From positions 61,164 through 125,163 of the forward strand of contig NZ_FONY01000014.1 of the NCBI RefSeq assembly GCF_900113045.1: a DNA stretch of 64,000 nucleotides, in the 5' to 3' direction. A program made the translations under genes and the position numbers. The notes under the pieces were generated by a model. It was not told where the DNA came from. It searched no databases and worked only from the letters and a program-made list of their open reading frames with translations. This DNA comes from Thermoflexibacter ruber (GTDB lineage Bacteria; Bacteroidota; Bacteroidia; Cytophagales; Thermoflexibacteraceae). Shown in pieces: positions 17,430 to 26,787 of the stretch; the stretch's first letter is position 1, and every line of letters begins with the position of its first letter.

Positions 17430-18485
17430 TTAGACCGCAGGCTCCTGTTGGCTAAGACAGTGAAAAGTTCCCAAGCCCCACACTACATCTGTGCAATCTA
17501 AACCTACTACTTTTCTATCTGGAAAGCATAGTTGTAAAATAGTCAAAGCCTTGTCATCATTGACTTTATCTCTGAAAGTAGGCACGCAAACTACGGCATT
17601 GCCTATATAAAAATTGGCATAAGAGGCAGGCAAGCGTTGGTCTTGGTAAATGACGGGCTTAGGCATAGGCAGTTCTATGATACTCAACTGCTTACCATTC
17701 AATAGCCGCATAGTTTTCAGTGTTTCTAAGTTTTCTTTTAAAGGTAGATAGTTCTCGTCATTTGGATTACTTTCTACTACGGTAACTACGGTATCCTCAC
17801 TAACAAAGCGAGTTAAGTCATCTATATGTCCGTCCGTGTCATCACCGACTATGCCATCGCCGAGCCAAAGAATCTGCTCTACGCCATAGTAGTCATATAA
17901 ATACTGTTCTATTTGCTTTTGGTTCAAATGTGGATTGCGGTTTGGGTTAAGCAAGCAAGCCGTGGTAGTGAGCATCGTGCCTTTGCCATTGAACTCGACA
18001 GCTCCACCTTCCATAACAATATTAGGGTAAAAAATAGGCAAGTCCAACTCATGAGCTATCAGAATAGGAATCTGATTGTCAAGGTCATGAGGAGGGTATT
18101 TCTCGCCCCATGCATTGTAGTTCCATTTCACTATTGCTTTTTTCTTCTCTTCGTAGTTCACCACAAAAGCGGGACCGTGGTCTCTGCACCAAGCATCATT
18201 GGTAGGGTGGATAAATAACTTTACTTTATTTGTATCTATTTCGTATTCAAGTAGTTTTTGGCTTACTTCTTTTTTCATTTTTTCATCAAGCACATTGATA
18301 CAAACTTTCTCCTCCTCGCTCAGGGCTTTGATGAATTGGTAATAAATAGGAAAAATAGTATGAATTTTCCCGGGCCAAGAAGCTTCCTTATGTGGAAAGC
18401 TAAGCCAAGTTGCATCATGCTTTGCCCACTCGGCAGGAAAGTGATAGCCTAACTGCTTAGGAGTTACGGTAATAGATGTTTTCAA
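17430..18485 (-). CDS. aguA: Agmatine deiminase family protein
   Basis: A 351-residue hydrolase of the PAD/guanidino-group-modifying fold. The family converts agmatine to N-carbamoylputrescine plus ammonia, a step to putrescine from arginine. Key segments: FPAEWAKHDATWLSFPH near the start, NDAWCRDHGPAFVV (about 100-113), EGGAVEFNGKGTMLTT, GDDTDGHIDDLTRFV with its catalytic His, and the nucleophile C343 in GTFHCLSQQEP at the C-terminus. Length is normal. It lacks a signal peptide, so it is cytoplasmic and unlike secreted P. gingivalis PAD. No agmatinase, carbamoylputrescine amidase or arginine decarboxylase is adjacent. Confidence 0.92.
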   Translation of the reverse strand: MKTSITVTPKQLGYHFPAEWAKHDATWLSFPHKEASWPGKIHTIFPIYYQFIKALSEEEKVCINVLDEKMKKEVSQKLLEYEIDTNKVKLFIHPTNDAWCRDHGPAFVVNYEEKKKAIVKWNYNAWGEKYPPHDLDNQIPILIAHELDLPIFYPNIVMEGGAVEFNGKGTMLTTTACLLNPNRNPHLNQKQIEQYLYDYYGVEQILWLGDGIVGDDTDGHIDDLTRFVSEDTVVTVVESNPNDENYLPLKENLETLKTMRLLNGKQLSIIELPMPKPVIYQDQRLPASYANFYIGNAVVCVPTFRDKVNDDKALTILQLCFPDRKVVGLDCTDVVWGLGTFHCLSQQEPAV

Positions 18486-18757
18486 AGTAATATAACTTTT
18501 AAAAATGAAGAAATAATAGAGCTAAGGATAATTTTGTTGCTTGCAAAATTATATTTTTTCTTTGATTATACCTCTTACTACTATGGTAAAAATTTCCTTA
18601 ATTTCTCTTGCATACGGGCTTACGCATTAATTTTTTAACCTAATTTATTTCTCAAGACATAAAAATTTAACATATAAACAAAAAATTGGTAATCAATGTT
18701 TTATGCTTAAAAATGTTCATTACTTTTTAAATAAAAAGAAACTTAACATTAAGTTAT

Positions 18758-18788
18758 TTTGAATTTTGGGAGAAAAAACTATAATTTG
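18758..18788 (+). promoter_or_regulatory. Near-consensus promoter for susC/susD pair 1
   Basis: TTTG at 18758-18761 and TATAATTTG at 18780-18788 are 18 bp apart. The -7 box has one extra base relative to TAnnTTTG. Transcription would begin near 18795, inside the inverted repeat described next, leaving a ~315-nt leader before susC. Confidence 0.4.
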
Positions 18789-18790
18789 CG

Positions 18791-18830
18791 ATTTAGTTAA
18801 AAAAACTTAACTAAATTCATTAACTAAAAC
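18791..18830 (+). promoter_or_regulatory. Inverted repeat plus extra half-site (candidate operator)
   Basis: ATTTAGTTAA (18791-18800) and TTAACTAAAT (18807-18816) form a perfect 10-bp inverted repeat with a 6-bp spacer; a third copy, TTAACTAAAA, follows at 18820-18829. The position right at the predicted start site suits an operator, or an RNA hairpin at the 5' end of the transcript. Confidence 0.45.
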
Positions 18831-19111
18831 TGATAGCTTATGAGATGTAATTTTACTTAATGTAACCTTGTTGTTCTTAATTTCTACATATTGAGTAATA
18901 AACCTAAGCCTTTTTAAAATTTGATTCATTAGATAATTTTAAATTTTAGCTTAGATAGCAATTCAAACCAAAATTTTCTGCTTTAAACTATAAACTATTA
19001 TTCTTAACACATTAATAGATTTTCCAAATCTTAACTGTTACTTGTATCATTTTAGCTTAATATTTTAACTCTTACTTAATTTTATTTTATTAATTTTAAT
19101 TTATTCTAAAA

Positions 19112-22084
19112 ATGAGGAGACTCTTACTCACGGGAATATTTAGTTTATTCCTTATTCATTGTTTGTTTGCACAAGAGCGAACTGTTTCAGGGACAGTTAC
19201 TTCTGGTGAGGACAAGTCCCCTTTGGTTGGGGTGAATGTAGTAGTTAAAGGTACAAATACAGGGGTAATTACTGATGTAGAAGGTAAGTACAGGCTAAGC
19301 GTGCCTGCTAATGCTACTACTTTGGTATTCTCTTTTGTAGGTTTTGTATCCCAAGAAGTTGCCATTGGTAATAGAACTACCGTCGATATTGCCTTAGAAC
19401 CAGATACTAAAACCTTGCAAGAGGTGATAGTTACTGGCTATGGACAACAAGAAAAGAAAGCCTTAGCGGGTTCTGCGGCGATTGTAAAAGCAGAGGTAAT
19501 ACGTGCCGTTCCTTTGGGTTCATTTGACCAAATGCTTCAAGGGCAAGCTCCCGGTCTATTGGTGCAAGCCAACTCTGGGCAACCCGGCGCCCCTGCAGCA
19601 GTGCGTATTCGCGGTATTGGTTCTATCAATGGTACTAACGAGCCTTTGTATGTAGTAGATGGTGTTCAGATTTCTGCACAAAACTTCGCTACGCTCAACC
19701 CCGCAGACTTTGAGTCAGTGAACGTACTCAAAGATGCGGCAGCTACCTCCATTTATGGTTCTCGCGGTTCTAATGGTGTTATTGTTATTACTACACGCAG
19801 AGGAAAAGCAGGCAATGCCAAAATAGAGTATAGCGGGCAATACGGTATGTCATTTTTCCCTCCAAACAGATTGGAACTGATGAATACCAATGAGAAAATA
19901 GACTATGAATTGCGTCAAGGGGGTACTGAATTAGAGAATTTAAGTCCTGCACAGATTGCTGAACTGCGTACTATTCAAACTGATTGGCAGAAAGAATTAT
20001 TTGATGTAGGGCGTACTCATCAGCATCAAATCAATGCTTCGGGCGGAAATGAAAAAACAGTATTTTACGTTTCTGCTAACCTATTCCAACAAACAGGTAC
20101 GGTAAAATTTACAGGCTTAGACCGCTACACAGGGCGTATGAACCTTGAGCATAATTCGAATAATTTGCGTTTTGGATTAAATGCAACAGGCGGTTACTCA
20201 AAATATAAAAATACTACCGAAGCTAACGCAGGGATTGCTTCTCCTTTGAATGCCATTCGCTGGGCAAATCCTTATGAAAAACCATTTACCGCTACTGGTG
20301 CTTATAGCCAATTCCTTTCTGGACAGCCAAATCCTGTGCAAGAGATGTTAGAAACTTCACGAGGCACAAATGAGTTTAAAGGCGTAGGAAATGTATTTAT
20401 AGAATATACCTTACCTTTCTTAAAAGAGGTTTCGGTGCGTACTACTTGGGGCGTGGACTATGAGAATCAAGAAAGTACTACTTTTTTTAGCCGTCGTTCT
20501 GTGGTAGGTCAATCTGCCGCTAACCGTCGTAACGGCTCTTTGAACCGTAACTTCTTCCGCAATACGCGTTGGACGGGAACGACCTCTGTGAACTATAGCA
20601 AAACCTTTGGCGACCATAATTTGAATGTAGGACTATTCCAAGAAGTAGTTCGTAATCGCTTTGCTACCTTTGGTTTTACAGGTTTTGGCTTGACAGGTAA
20701 TTTAGAAAATGAAGCAGGCATTACCCAAGGTAGCCCTACCAATAACTTTATTCCTGTAGTACGCGGTAATGCTTCTGAAAGTGCTTTGGTTTCTTATTTC
20801 TTGTCCGCCAATTATGGTTTTAAAGACCGTTATTTTATCAGTGCTTCCGTTCGCCGTGATGGTTCTTCTCGCTTTGGGGCAGATAAGCGTTGGGGTAACT
20901 TCTGGTCTTTGGGTGGTAGCTGGGTTATCTCAGATGAGGCGTTCCTTGCCAATGTAGATAAAAAAACATTATCATTGTTGAAACTAAAAGCAAGCTACGG
21001 AACAGTTGGTAGCCAAGCAGGATTTACAAGTGCCTTTGGTTCTTTTGGTATCGGCGATTTTGCTTCGCGTGAGTTGTTCTCTGCGGCAGCAGTTTATGAT
21101 GGCGTAGCTGGTTTAACCTTAGTACAGTTGGCAAATCCTGATTTGGGCTGGGAGCAGAAAAATATGTTTAATGCGGGGATAGAGTTTGGTTTGTTTAATG
21201 ACCGCTTGAGTGGTGGTATAGAGTTTTACAACAATGAAACTACCAATATGTTCTTGCCTGTTCAGCTTTCTCGTACTACGGGCTTTACCAACCAAAACAG
21301 AAATGCAGGGAAAATGCGTAATAGAGGTATAGAAATTTCTTTGAATACCGTGAATATCAAAGCTGGAGATTTCAAATGGAGTACAAACCTTAACTTTACT
21401 CTTAACCGTAATAAAATCACTGATTTAGCAGGTGAACAACAAATTATTAGTGGCACTATCATTAATAAAGTAGGACACCCTGTCAATAGTAACTTCTTAG
21501 TAGAATATGTAGGAGTAAATCCTCAAAATGGTAATTCTTTGTATAGCAATATAAATGGAGAAATTACAGAAAACTACAGCCCTAATGATCGCAAAATTTT
21601 TGGAGTAAGAGATGCACCTTATTTCGGAGGTATTACTAATACCTTCACTTTCAAAGGTTTTGAATTGAATTTTCTATGGAATTATGTATTGGGCAACAAG
21701 GTATATAACAATGACCGTACAAACGTAGAAGACCCTACTTATTTTGCAGACAATATTTCGCGTGCCTTGTTAAGAGAATGGCAAAAACCCGGAGATATTA
21801 CCGATATTCCCCGCCCTACTCAAGAAATGCAAAGAGGTACTACCCGGTTCTTAGAAAAAGGAGATTTCTGGCGTTTACGTAATATCATACTTGCTTATAA
21901 TTTCCCTTCTCAGTTATTGAGTAAAGCTAAAATTTCAGGATTACGCCTGTTTGTTCAAGGACAAAATGTGTTTACTATTACAGAATTTCAAGGCTTTGAC
22001 CCTGAAATCACAGGAGGAGTCTTGACTGGTGCGCAATATCCTGCACTTCGTACTGTAACTTTTGGTGTCAATCTTAGCTTTTAA
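19112..22084 (+). CDS. SusC-family TonB-linked outer-membrane channel, pair 1
   Basis: A 990-residue SusC-type porin that works with the SusD lipoprotein encoded directly after it to bind and import oligomeric nutrients. Signal peptide 1-20 ends LFAQE. The CarboxypepD_reg-like domain covers about 22-110 (TVSGTVTSGEDKSPLVGVNV to VGFVSQEV), followed by the SusC-specific LQEVIVTGYGQQ motif near 112. The plug has MLQGQAPGLLVQANSGQPGAPAAVRIRG and EPLYVVDGVQI, with NVLKDAAATSIYGSRGSNGVI. The barrel ends at PALRTVTFGVNLSF. No CAZyme, protease or regulator gene accompanies it, so the substrate (glycan or peptide) is open. Its 5' end shares a 65-bp identical stretch with susC of pair 2. Confidence 0.96.
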   Translation: MRRLLLTGIFSLFLIHCLFAQERTVSGTVTSGEDKSPLVGVNVVVKGTNTGVITDVEGKYRLSVPANATTLVFSFVGFVSQEVAIGNRTTVDIALEPDTKTLQEVIVTGYGQQEKKALAGSAAIVKAEVIRAVPLGSFDQMLQGQAPGLLVQANSGQPGAPAAVRIRGIGSINGTNEPLYVVDGVQISAQNFATLNPADFESVNVLKDAAATSIYGSRGSNGVIVITTRRGKAGNAKIEYSGQYGMSFFPPNRLELMNTNEKIDYELRQGGTELENLSPAQIAELRTIQTDWQKELFDVGRTHQHQINASGGNEKTVFYVSANLFQQTGTVKFTGLDRYTGRMNLEHNSNNLRFGLNATGGYSKYKNTTEANAGIASPLNAIRWANPYEKPFTATGAYSQFLSGQPNPVQEMLETSRGTNEFKGVGNVFIEYTLPFLKEVSVRTTWGVDYENQESTTFFSRRSVVGQSAANRRNGSLNRNFFRNTRWTGTTSVNYSKTFGDHNLNVGLFQEVVRNRFATFGFTGFGLTGNLENEAGITQGSPTNNFIPVVRGNASESALVSYFLSANYGFKDRYFISASVRRDGSSRFGADKRWGNFWSLGGSWVISDEAFLANVDKKTLSLLKLKASYGTVGSQAGFTSAFGSFGIGDFASRELFSAAAVYDGVAGLTLVQLANPDLGWEQKNMFNAGIEFGLFNDRLSGGIEFYNNETTNMFLPVQLSRTTGFTNQNRNAGKMRNRGIEISLNTVNIKAGDFKWSTNLNFTLNRNKITDLAGEQQIISGTIINKVGHPVNSNFLVEYVGVNPQNGNSLYSNINGEITENYSPNDRKIFGVRDAPYFGGITNTFTFKGFELNFLWNYVLGNKVYNNDRTNVEDPTYFADNISRALLREWQKPGDITDIPRPTQEMQRGTTRFLEKGDFWRLRNIILAYNFPSQLLSKAKISGLRLFVQGQNVFTITEFQGFDPEITGGVLTGAQYPALRTVTFGVNLSF

Positions 22085-22106
22085 CCCTTTTTAAATTTTG
22101 AATACG

Positions 22107-23555
22107 ATGAAACAAATAATAAAATATACTTTGGCACTTTCTTTTGCTTTTACAATTACTTCCTGTGCCAAACTTGTTGATGAAGTCAATCCCACACATA
22201 TTTTAGATGCTTCTAATGCATTTAAGACCATAGAAAACTATGAAGCAGGACTAAACGGTGCCTATGCTCAGTTGCGTAGTGTAAATACCTATGGAAGAAA
22301 TCAATCCGTGATTCCAGACATGATGAGCGATAACCTAAGCGAATCGCCAGAAAATCTACCACAAGGCACGCGCGGTATGGTTGACTGGGTATATGCCGCA
22401 GACAATGGGGCAGTAGAAGGCGGTTGGTTAGGTTTGTATGCAGTTATTAACGCCACCAACGTAGTTATCAATGGTATAGATGCTTTGACTACTCCTGCTA
22501 ATCAAAAGACCGCTAATAGAATCAAAGGACAGGCATTGGCTTTGCGTGCTTGGTTGCATTTTGACTTGTTAAAGTGGTTTGCTAACAACTATGAACGCAA
22601 CTCAAATGAAGCAGGTGTACCTATTATGACTACTGTTTCCAGCCAAAACCCCAACTTACGCCCTTCTCGTGCAACGGTAAAAGAAGTTTATGACCGTATT
22701 TTTGCTGATTTGAATGAAGCTCTGCGTCTATTAGGTGATGTGGATAGGGCTATCAATACAGCGGCTCGTAGGGTCAATATAGATGTTACGGCGGTGAATG
22801 CTATGCTGGCGCGTATTTCCTTGTATGCTGGTCAAGATGCAGATGCTATTCGTTTTGCTACTAACGTAATCAATGCTTTACCTTTGGCTACGAGAGCGCA
22901 ATTTCCCGGTATATGGAGAGATGATAATGCGGCAGAAGTAGCGTGGGCAATTCGTTTTAATCCTGGCGAAGGAGGTCCTGCCTTAGAGGTATATTCTCCT
23001 GCGGGCAATGACCGTGCTTCCTTTGATGCTTCTCCAGATATGGTAGCTTTGTATGACCAAACTAATGATGTACGTTTTAATTCTTACATGGCTTCTGGAT
23101 TTAGTACTCGCGCTCCCCGGCCTGCAAACCGCTTTATTCCTATCAAATATTTAGGAAAAGGGAATAATCGCGACGGGGTGGTAGATTTTAAAGTGTTACG
23201 TACAGGAGAAATGTTCCTTATTCGTGCAGAGGCTCGTCAGCGTTCTGGCGACCAAACAGGAGCTTTGCAAGATTTGAATACTTTAAGAGCGGCACGTATT
23301 GCTAACTTTATGCCTGGTACTGAATCAGGTGCAGCTCTGACACAGGCTATTGCTAATGAACGTCGTCGCGAATTATTTTTGGAAGGACATCGTTGGTTTG
23401 ATTTGAAACGTACTACGCGTACTATTAATCGTCAAAACTGTCGTCCACCAGCAACTCAATGTAGTTTAGCTTCTAACAGTAATAAGTGGACTTGGCCTAT
23501 ACCGACTCCAGAGTTGAATGCTAATCCTAATATGACGCAAAATGCAGGCTACTAA
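22107..23555 (+). CDS. SusD/RagB-family nutrient-binding lipoprotein, pair 1
   Basis: A 482-residue surface lipoprotein that caps the SusC channel. The start is ATG 22107, 22 bp after the susC stop; an in-frame TTG three codons earlier is less likely. Signal peptide and lipobox: LALSFAFTITSC. The TPR-like helices (NAFKTIENYEAGLNGAYAQLRS, KGQALALRAWLHFDLLKWFA) and the C-terminal signature NERRRELFLEGHRWFDLKR are standard SusD. The end, WPIPTPELNANPNMTQNAGY, matches the family C-terminus exactly in style. Ligand unknown. Confidence 0.95.
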   Translation: MKQIIKYTLALSFAFTITSCAKLVDEVNPTHILDASNAFKTIENYEAGLNGAYAQLRSVNTYGRNQSVIPDMMSDNLSESPENLPQGTRGMVDWVYAADNGAVEGGWLGLYAVINATNVVINGIDALTTPANQKTANRIKGQALALRAWLHFDLLKWFANNYERNSNEAGVPIMTTVSSQNPNLRPSRATVKEVYDRIFADLNEALRLLGDVDRAINTAARRVNIDVTAVNAMLARISLYAGQDADAIRFATNVINALPLATRAQFPGIWRDDNAAEVAWAIRFNPGEGGPALEVYSPAGNDRASFDASPDMVALYDQTNDVRFNSYMASGFSTRAPRPANRFIPIKYLGKGNNRDGVVDFKVLRTGEMFLIRAEARQRSGDQTGALQDLNTLRAARIANFMPGTESGAALTQAIANERRRELFLEGHRWFDLKRTTRTINRQNCRPPATQCSLASNSNKWTWPIPTPELNANPNMTQNAGY

Positions 23556-23593
23556 TAAAATGAATTGTCAATGATTTTAGAGTAAAACTATTG

Positions 23594-23648
23594 CTGTCCA
23601 CCACCTATCCATATTTTATAATTTTTTATATGGGTGGGGAGTGGATAG
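23594..23648 (+). terminator. Imperfect hairpin between the two susCD pairs
   Basis: Two 21-nt arms (23594-23614 and 23628-23648) pair at 16 of 21 positions, with the core CCATAT/ATATGG, and are followed by a T-rich tract. It lies 40 bp after the first susD stop and about 50 bp before the second susC. It may terminate or attenuate transcription from pair 1 into pair 2. Confidence 0.5.
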
Positions 23649-23699
23649 CTTATTTCAATTTTTTTATTTAAACATCTAATTTTTAAACTATTTTGAGCA

Positions 23700-26600
23700 A
23701 TGAGGAAACTCTTACTATCAGGAATATTTAGTTTATTCCTTATTCATTGTTTGTTTGCACAAGAGCGAACTGTTTCAGGGACAGTGATTTCTGGTGAAGA
23801 CAAGTCCCCGCTTCCGGGGGTAAACGTAGTTGCCAAAGGCACAAACGTTGGGGTAGTTACTGATGTAGAGGGCAAGTATAGGCTAAGCGTGCCTACTAAT
23901 GTAACTACTTTGGTATTTTCTTTTGTGGGGTTTGTATCCCAAGAAGTAGAAATTGGGAGTAGAAGCACGATAGACATTTCGCTTGCCCCTGACACAAGAC
24001 AGTTGAGCGAAGTTATCGTTACAGGTTATGGACAGCAGATAAAGAGAGAAGTAACAGGTAACATCGCCAAAGTAGGCGGTTCAGACATCAAAGATATGCC
24101 TTTGCCTACCTTTGACAATGCCCTGCAAGGAAAGGCAGCAGGGGTAGTAGTCAATGCAGGTGGGGGTAAGTTAGGGCAAGGAATACAGATTCGCGTGCGC
24201 GGTCAGTCCTCAGTTTCTGCCTCTAACGAGCCTTTGTACGTCATTGATGGGATTCCTGTAACTACTCAAGACTTGGGTTCTTTTGGTGGGGCTACTAACC
24301 CTTTGGCAGACATCAACCCTCAAGACATAGAGTCTATAGAAGTACTAAAAGATGCCTCAGCTGCCGCCATTTTCGGTTCTCGTGCCGCTAATGGTGTGGT
24401 GTTGGTTACAACCAAAAGAGGAAAAGCAGGAAGGACTAACATCAACTTTGGGGCCCAATACGGTTTTAGTAAACCTACACGCAAAGTTCGTTTCCTAAAC
24501 GCTGCAGAGTACAAAGATTACTTCTTGAAAGCGGCAGCCAACTCAGACCGCATTGATGGTATCCCTACCAATGACCCAGACTCCTATACTGCTTATATGC
24601 AAGACTTTATAGAATTTAATAGTCTTGGGCAAAATACTGATACTGATTGGGGAAATTTGGCTTTCCAAGATGCGCCCTTGAAACAATACGATTTGAACTT
24701 TAATGGAGGTAATGAAAGAACCTCTTTTTATGTATCAGGGCAGTATTTAGACCAAGCAGGTATCTTGATTGGCAATAATTTAGAGCGTATTGCTGGACGT
24801 ATGAATTTAGAGCATAAGGTGTCTGACCGCTTCAAGTTGGGTATGAACATGGGCTTAACACGCACTCTGAACAAGCGTATTTCTGGCGACCGTCAGTTTG
24901 ACAATCCTATGCAAATGGTAGCCATTCCTTCTATTACGCCAAGTATAGACCCTACAACCAACTTGCCTACGGGAACTCCTCCAGGAGACATTAGCTTGCC
25001 AGTATATTATAACCCTCTGATAAATATTGGTAATGCTTATTACAATACGACAGTACACAGAAATATCAGTACGCTTTTTGGTCAGTTAGATATTGTGAAA
25101 GGGCTTTCTTTCCGTTCTGAATTTGGTGTAGATATTTTGAACCAACAAGAAGAACTCTATTATAACAGCAAAACTCAACGAAATTTTGGGGCTCCACTTG
25201 GTTTAGGACAGAACTTTTTTACAAGAGTAGAGAACTACAATACTAACAACTTTTTTACTTTTGACCAAATCTTTGGAGAGCATGGCTTGAACTTGGTAGG
25301 GGGTATGTCTTATCAGCAATCTCAATCTAAGTTTAATTTCATAGAAGGTCGCGATTTCCCTTCAGATGCTTACAGAATGATAGCAAGTTCTGCTCGTAAA
25401 ACCGATGGAAGTTCCTCAGAAACTAATTTCCGCTTCCTTTCTTACTTTTTGCGTGCAAACTACAAATTTAAAGATAGATACTTAGTTGGGTTGAGCGGTC
25501 GTGTAGATGGCTCAAGCCGTTTCGGTAGAGACAGTCAATACGGTTTCTTCCCAGCTGCCTCTATGGGTTGGATTATTACAGAGGAAAGTTTCTTGAAAGA
25601 CAATAAAGTAGTAAGTTTCTTAAAGCTAAGAGCAAGCTATGGACGCACAGGAAATGCAGAAATTGGCAACTTCCCGCAACTTGGTCTTTTTGCTGGCGCA
25701 CCTTATGCTGGTAATCCCGGACAAGCACCTACTCAGTTAGGAAATCCAAACTTAAGCTGGGAAACTACTAACCAGTGGGACGTAGGTTTAGATTTTGGTA
25801 TTTTAGGCGATAGATTGACAGGTGAGATTGACTATTACCAAAAAAATACGACGGGCTTGTTGCTCAATGTGAACGTTCCGGGAACTACAGGTTTCGCTAC
25901 GCAGGTAAGAAACGTAGGAGCAATGGAAAACAAAGGTTTTGAGTTTGTGCTAAACTCTGATAACTTAGTAGGAGATTTTAAATGGAAAACAAGTTTGAAC
26001 CTTGCTCGTAACATCAATAAAATTACTAACTTGAATGGACAAATCATCGAGGGCGGTCTGAATAATATGAGCCGCGCTGTAGAAGGGCAGCCTATTGCTA
26101 CTTTCTTTACGGTGGAGTATGCAGGCGTGAACCCTGAAAACGGAGATGCACTTTGGTATAAAAATACTCCTCTGCCCGATGGCTCTCTTGACCGCACTAC
26201 TACCAATAGATACAATGAGGCACAACGCGTAGTCATTGGAAGCCCTCTGCCTAAGTGGACTGGTGGTGTTACTAATACTTTTAGCTACAAAGGCATAGAA
26301 CTGAGCGTATTCTTTAATGCCCAATTAGGTCAGAAAATCAACTTCTATGGGGCAGGTCGCTTCTCTTCAGCCAATGGACGCTTTGAAGATAACCAAACTG
26401 CTGACCAGTTGAACTCTTGGACACCTCAAAACCGCAATACTGATATTCCAGAAGCGCGTTTATTCTTTAACAATGGGGCGCAACCTTCCAGCCGCTTCAT
26501 CTATGACGGTAGCTTTGTGCGTTTGAGAAACGTTACTTTATCGTACAATATTCCAAGAAACATTTTGAGCAAGGTAAAAATGAACTCGGCTCGTGTCTTT

Positions 26601-26756
26601 GTCATAGGGCAAAACTTATTGACCTTTACTAAGTACAAAGGTTGGGACCCAGAAGTAAATGCTGACGACATAGTAACTAACATCGCTCAGGGCTATGATT
26701 TCTACTCTGCCCCTCAGCCTCGTACGATTACTTTTGGCGTAAACATCGGTTTCTAA
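23700..26756 (+). CDS. SusC-family TonB-linked outer-membrane channel, pair 2
   Basis: A 1018-residue SusC-type channel, paralogous to the one at 19112. The signal peptide (GIFSLFLIHCLFAQE) and the regulatory-like domain are nearly identical to pair 1, then the proteins diverge in plug and barrel. LSEVIVTGYGQQ marks the SusC motif; the plug reads DNALQGKAAGVVVNAGGGKLGQGIQIRVRG and EPLYVIDGIPV, with IEVLKDASAAAIFGSRAANGVV. The barrel ends PRTITFGVNIGF. SusD follows after 31 bp. The different barrel implies a different ligand from pair 1. No dedicated -33/-7 promoter is visible in the 144-bp gap, so it may rely partly on upstream transcription. Confidence 0.96.
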   Translation: MRKLLLSGIFSLFLIHCLFAQERTVSGTVISGEDKSPLPGVNVVAKGTNVGVVTDVEGKYRLSVPTNVTTLVFSFVGFVSQEVEIGSRSTIDISLAPDTRQLSEVIVTGYGQQIKREVTGNIAKVGGSDIKDMPLPTFDNALQGKAAGVVVNAGGGKLGQGIQIRVRGQSSVSASNEPLYVIDGIPVTTQDLGSFGGATNPLADINPQDIESIEVLKDASAAAIFGSRAANGVVLVTTKRGKAGRTNINFGAQYGFSKPTRKVRFLNAAEYKDYFLKAAANSDRIDGIPTNDPDSYTAYMQDFIEFNSLGQNTDTDWGNLAFQDAPLKQYDLNFNGGNERTSFYVSGQYLDQAGILIGNNLERIAGRMNLEHKVSDRFKLGMNMGLTRTLNKRISGDRQFDNPMQMVAIPSITPSIDPTTNLPTGTPPGDISLPVYYNPLINIGNAYYNTTVHRNISTLFGQLDIVKGLSFRSEFGVDILNQQEELYYNSKTQRNFGAPLGLGQNFFTRVENYNTNNFFTFDQIFGEHGLNLVGGMSYQQSQSKFNFIEGRDFPSDAYRMIASSARKTDGSSSETNFRFLSYFLRANYKFKDRYLVGLSGRVDGSSRFGRDSQYGFFPAASMGWIITEESFLKDNKVVSFLKLRASYGRTGNAEIGNFPQLGLFAGAPYAGNPGQAPTQLGNPNLSWETTNQWDVGLDFGILGDRLTGEIDYYQKNTTGLLLNVNVPGTTGFATQVRNVGAMENKGFEFVLNSDNLVGDFKWKTSLNLARNINKITNLNGQIIEGGLNNMSRAVEGQPIATFFTVEYAGVNPENGDALWYKNTPLPDGSLDRTTTNRYNEAQRVVIGSPLPKWTGGVTNTFSYKGIELSVFFNAQLGQKINFYGAGRFSSANGRFEDNQTADQLNSWTPQNRNTDIPEARLFFNNGAQPSSRFIYDGSFVRLRNVTLSYNIPRNILSKVKMNSARVFVIGQNLLTFTKYKGWDPEVNADDIVTNIAQGYDFYSAPQPRTITFGVNIGF

Positions 26757-26787
26757 AATTCAAAGTTTCATTTACGTAATTTTTAAA

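Larger units (their letters stand above)
18486..19111. other. 626-bp AT-rich region upstream of the first susC
   Basis: It separates divergent agmatine deiminase and susC genes. It has a 9-bp inverted repeat ATAATTTTG/CAAAATTAT at 18528-18552, near the deiminase start, whose arms each contain a TAATTTTG -7-like box, one per strand. A promoter-like pair and an inverted repeat lie at 18758-18830. The remaining ~280 bp before susC shows no gene or strong structure and probably is a long leader. Confidence 0.5.
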
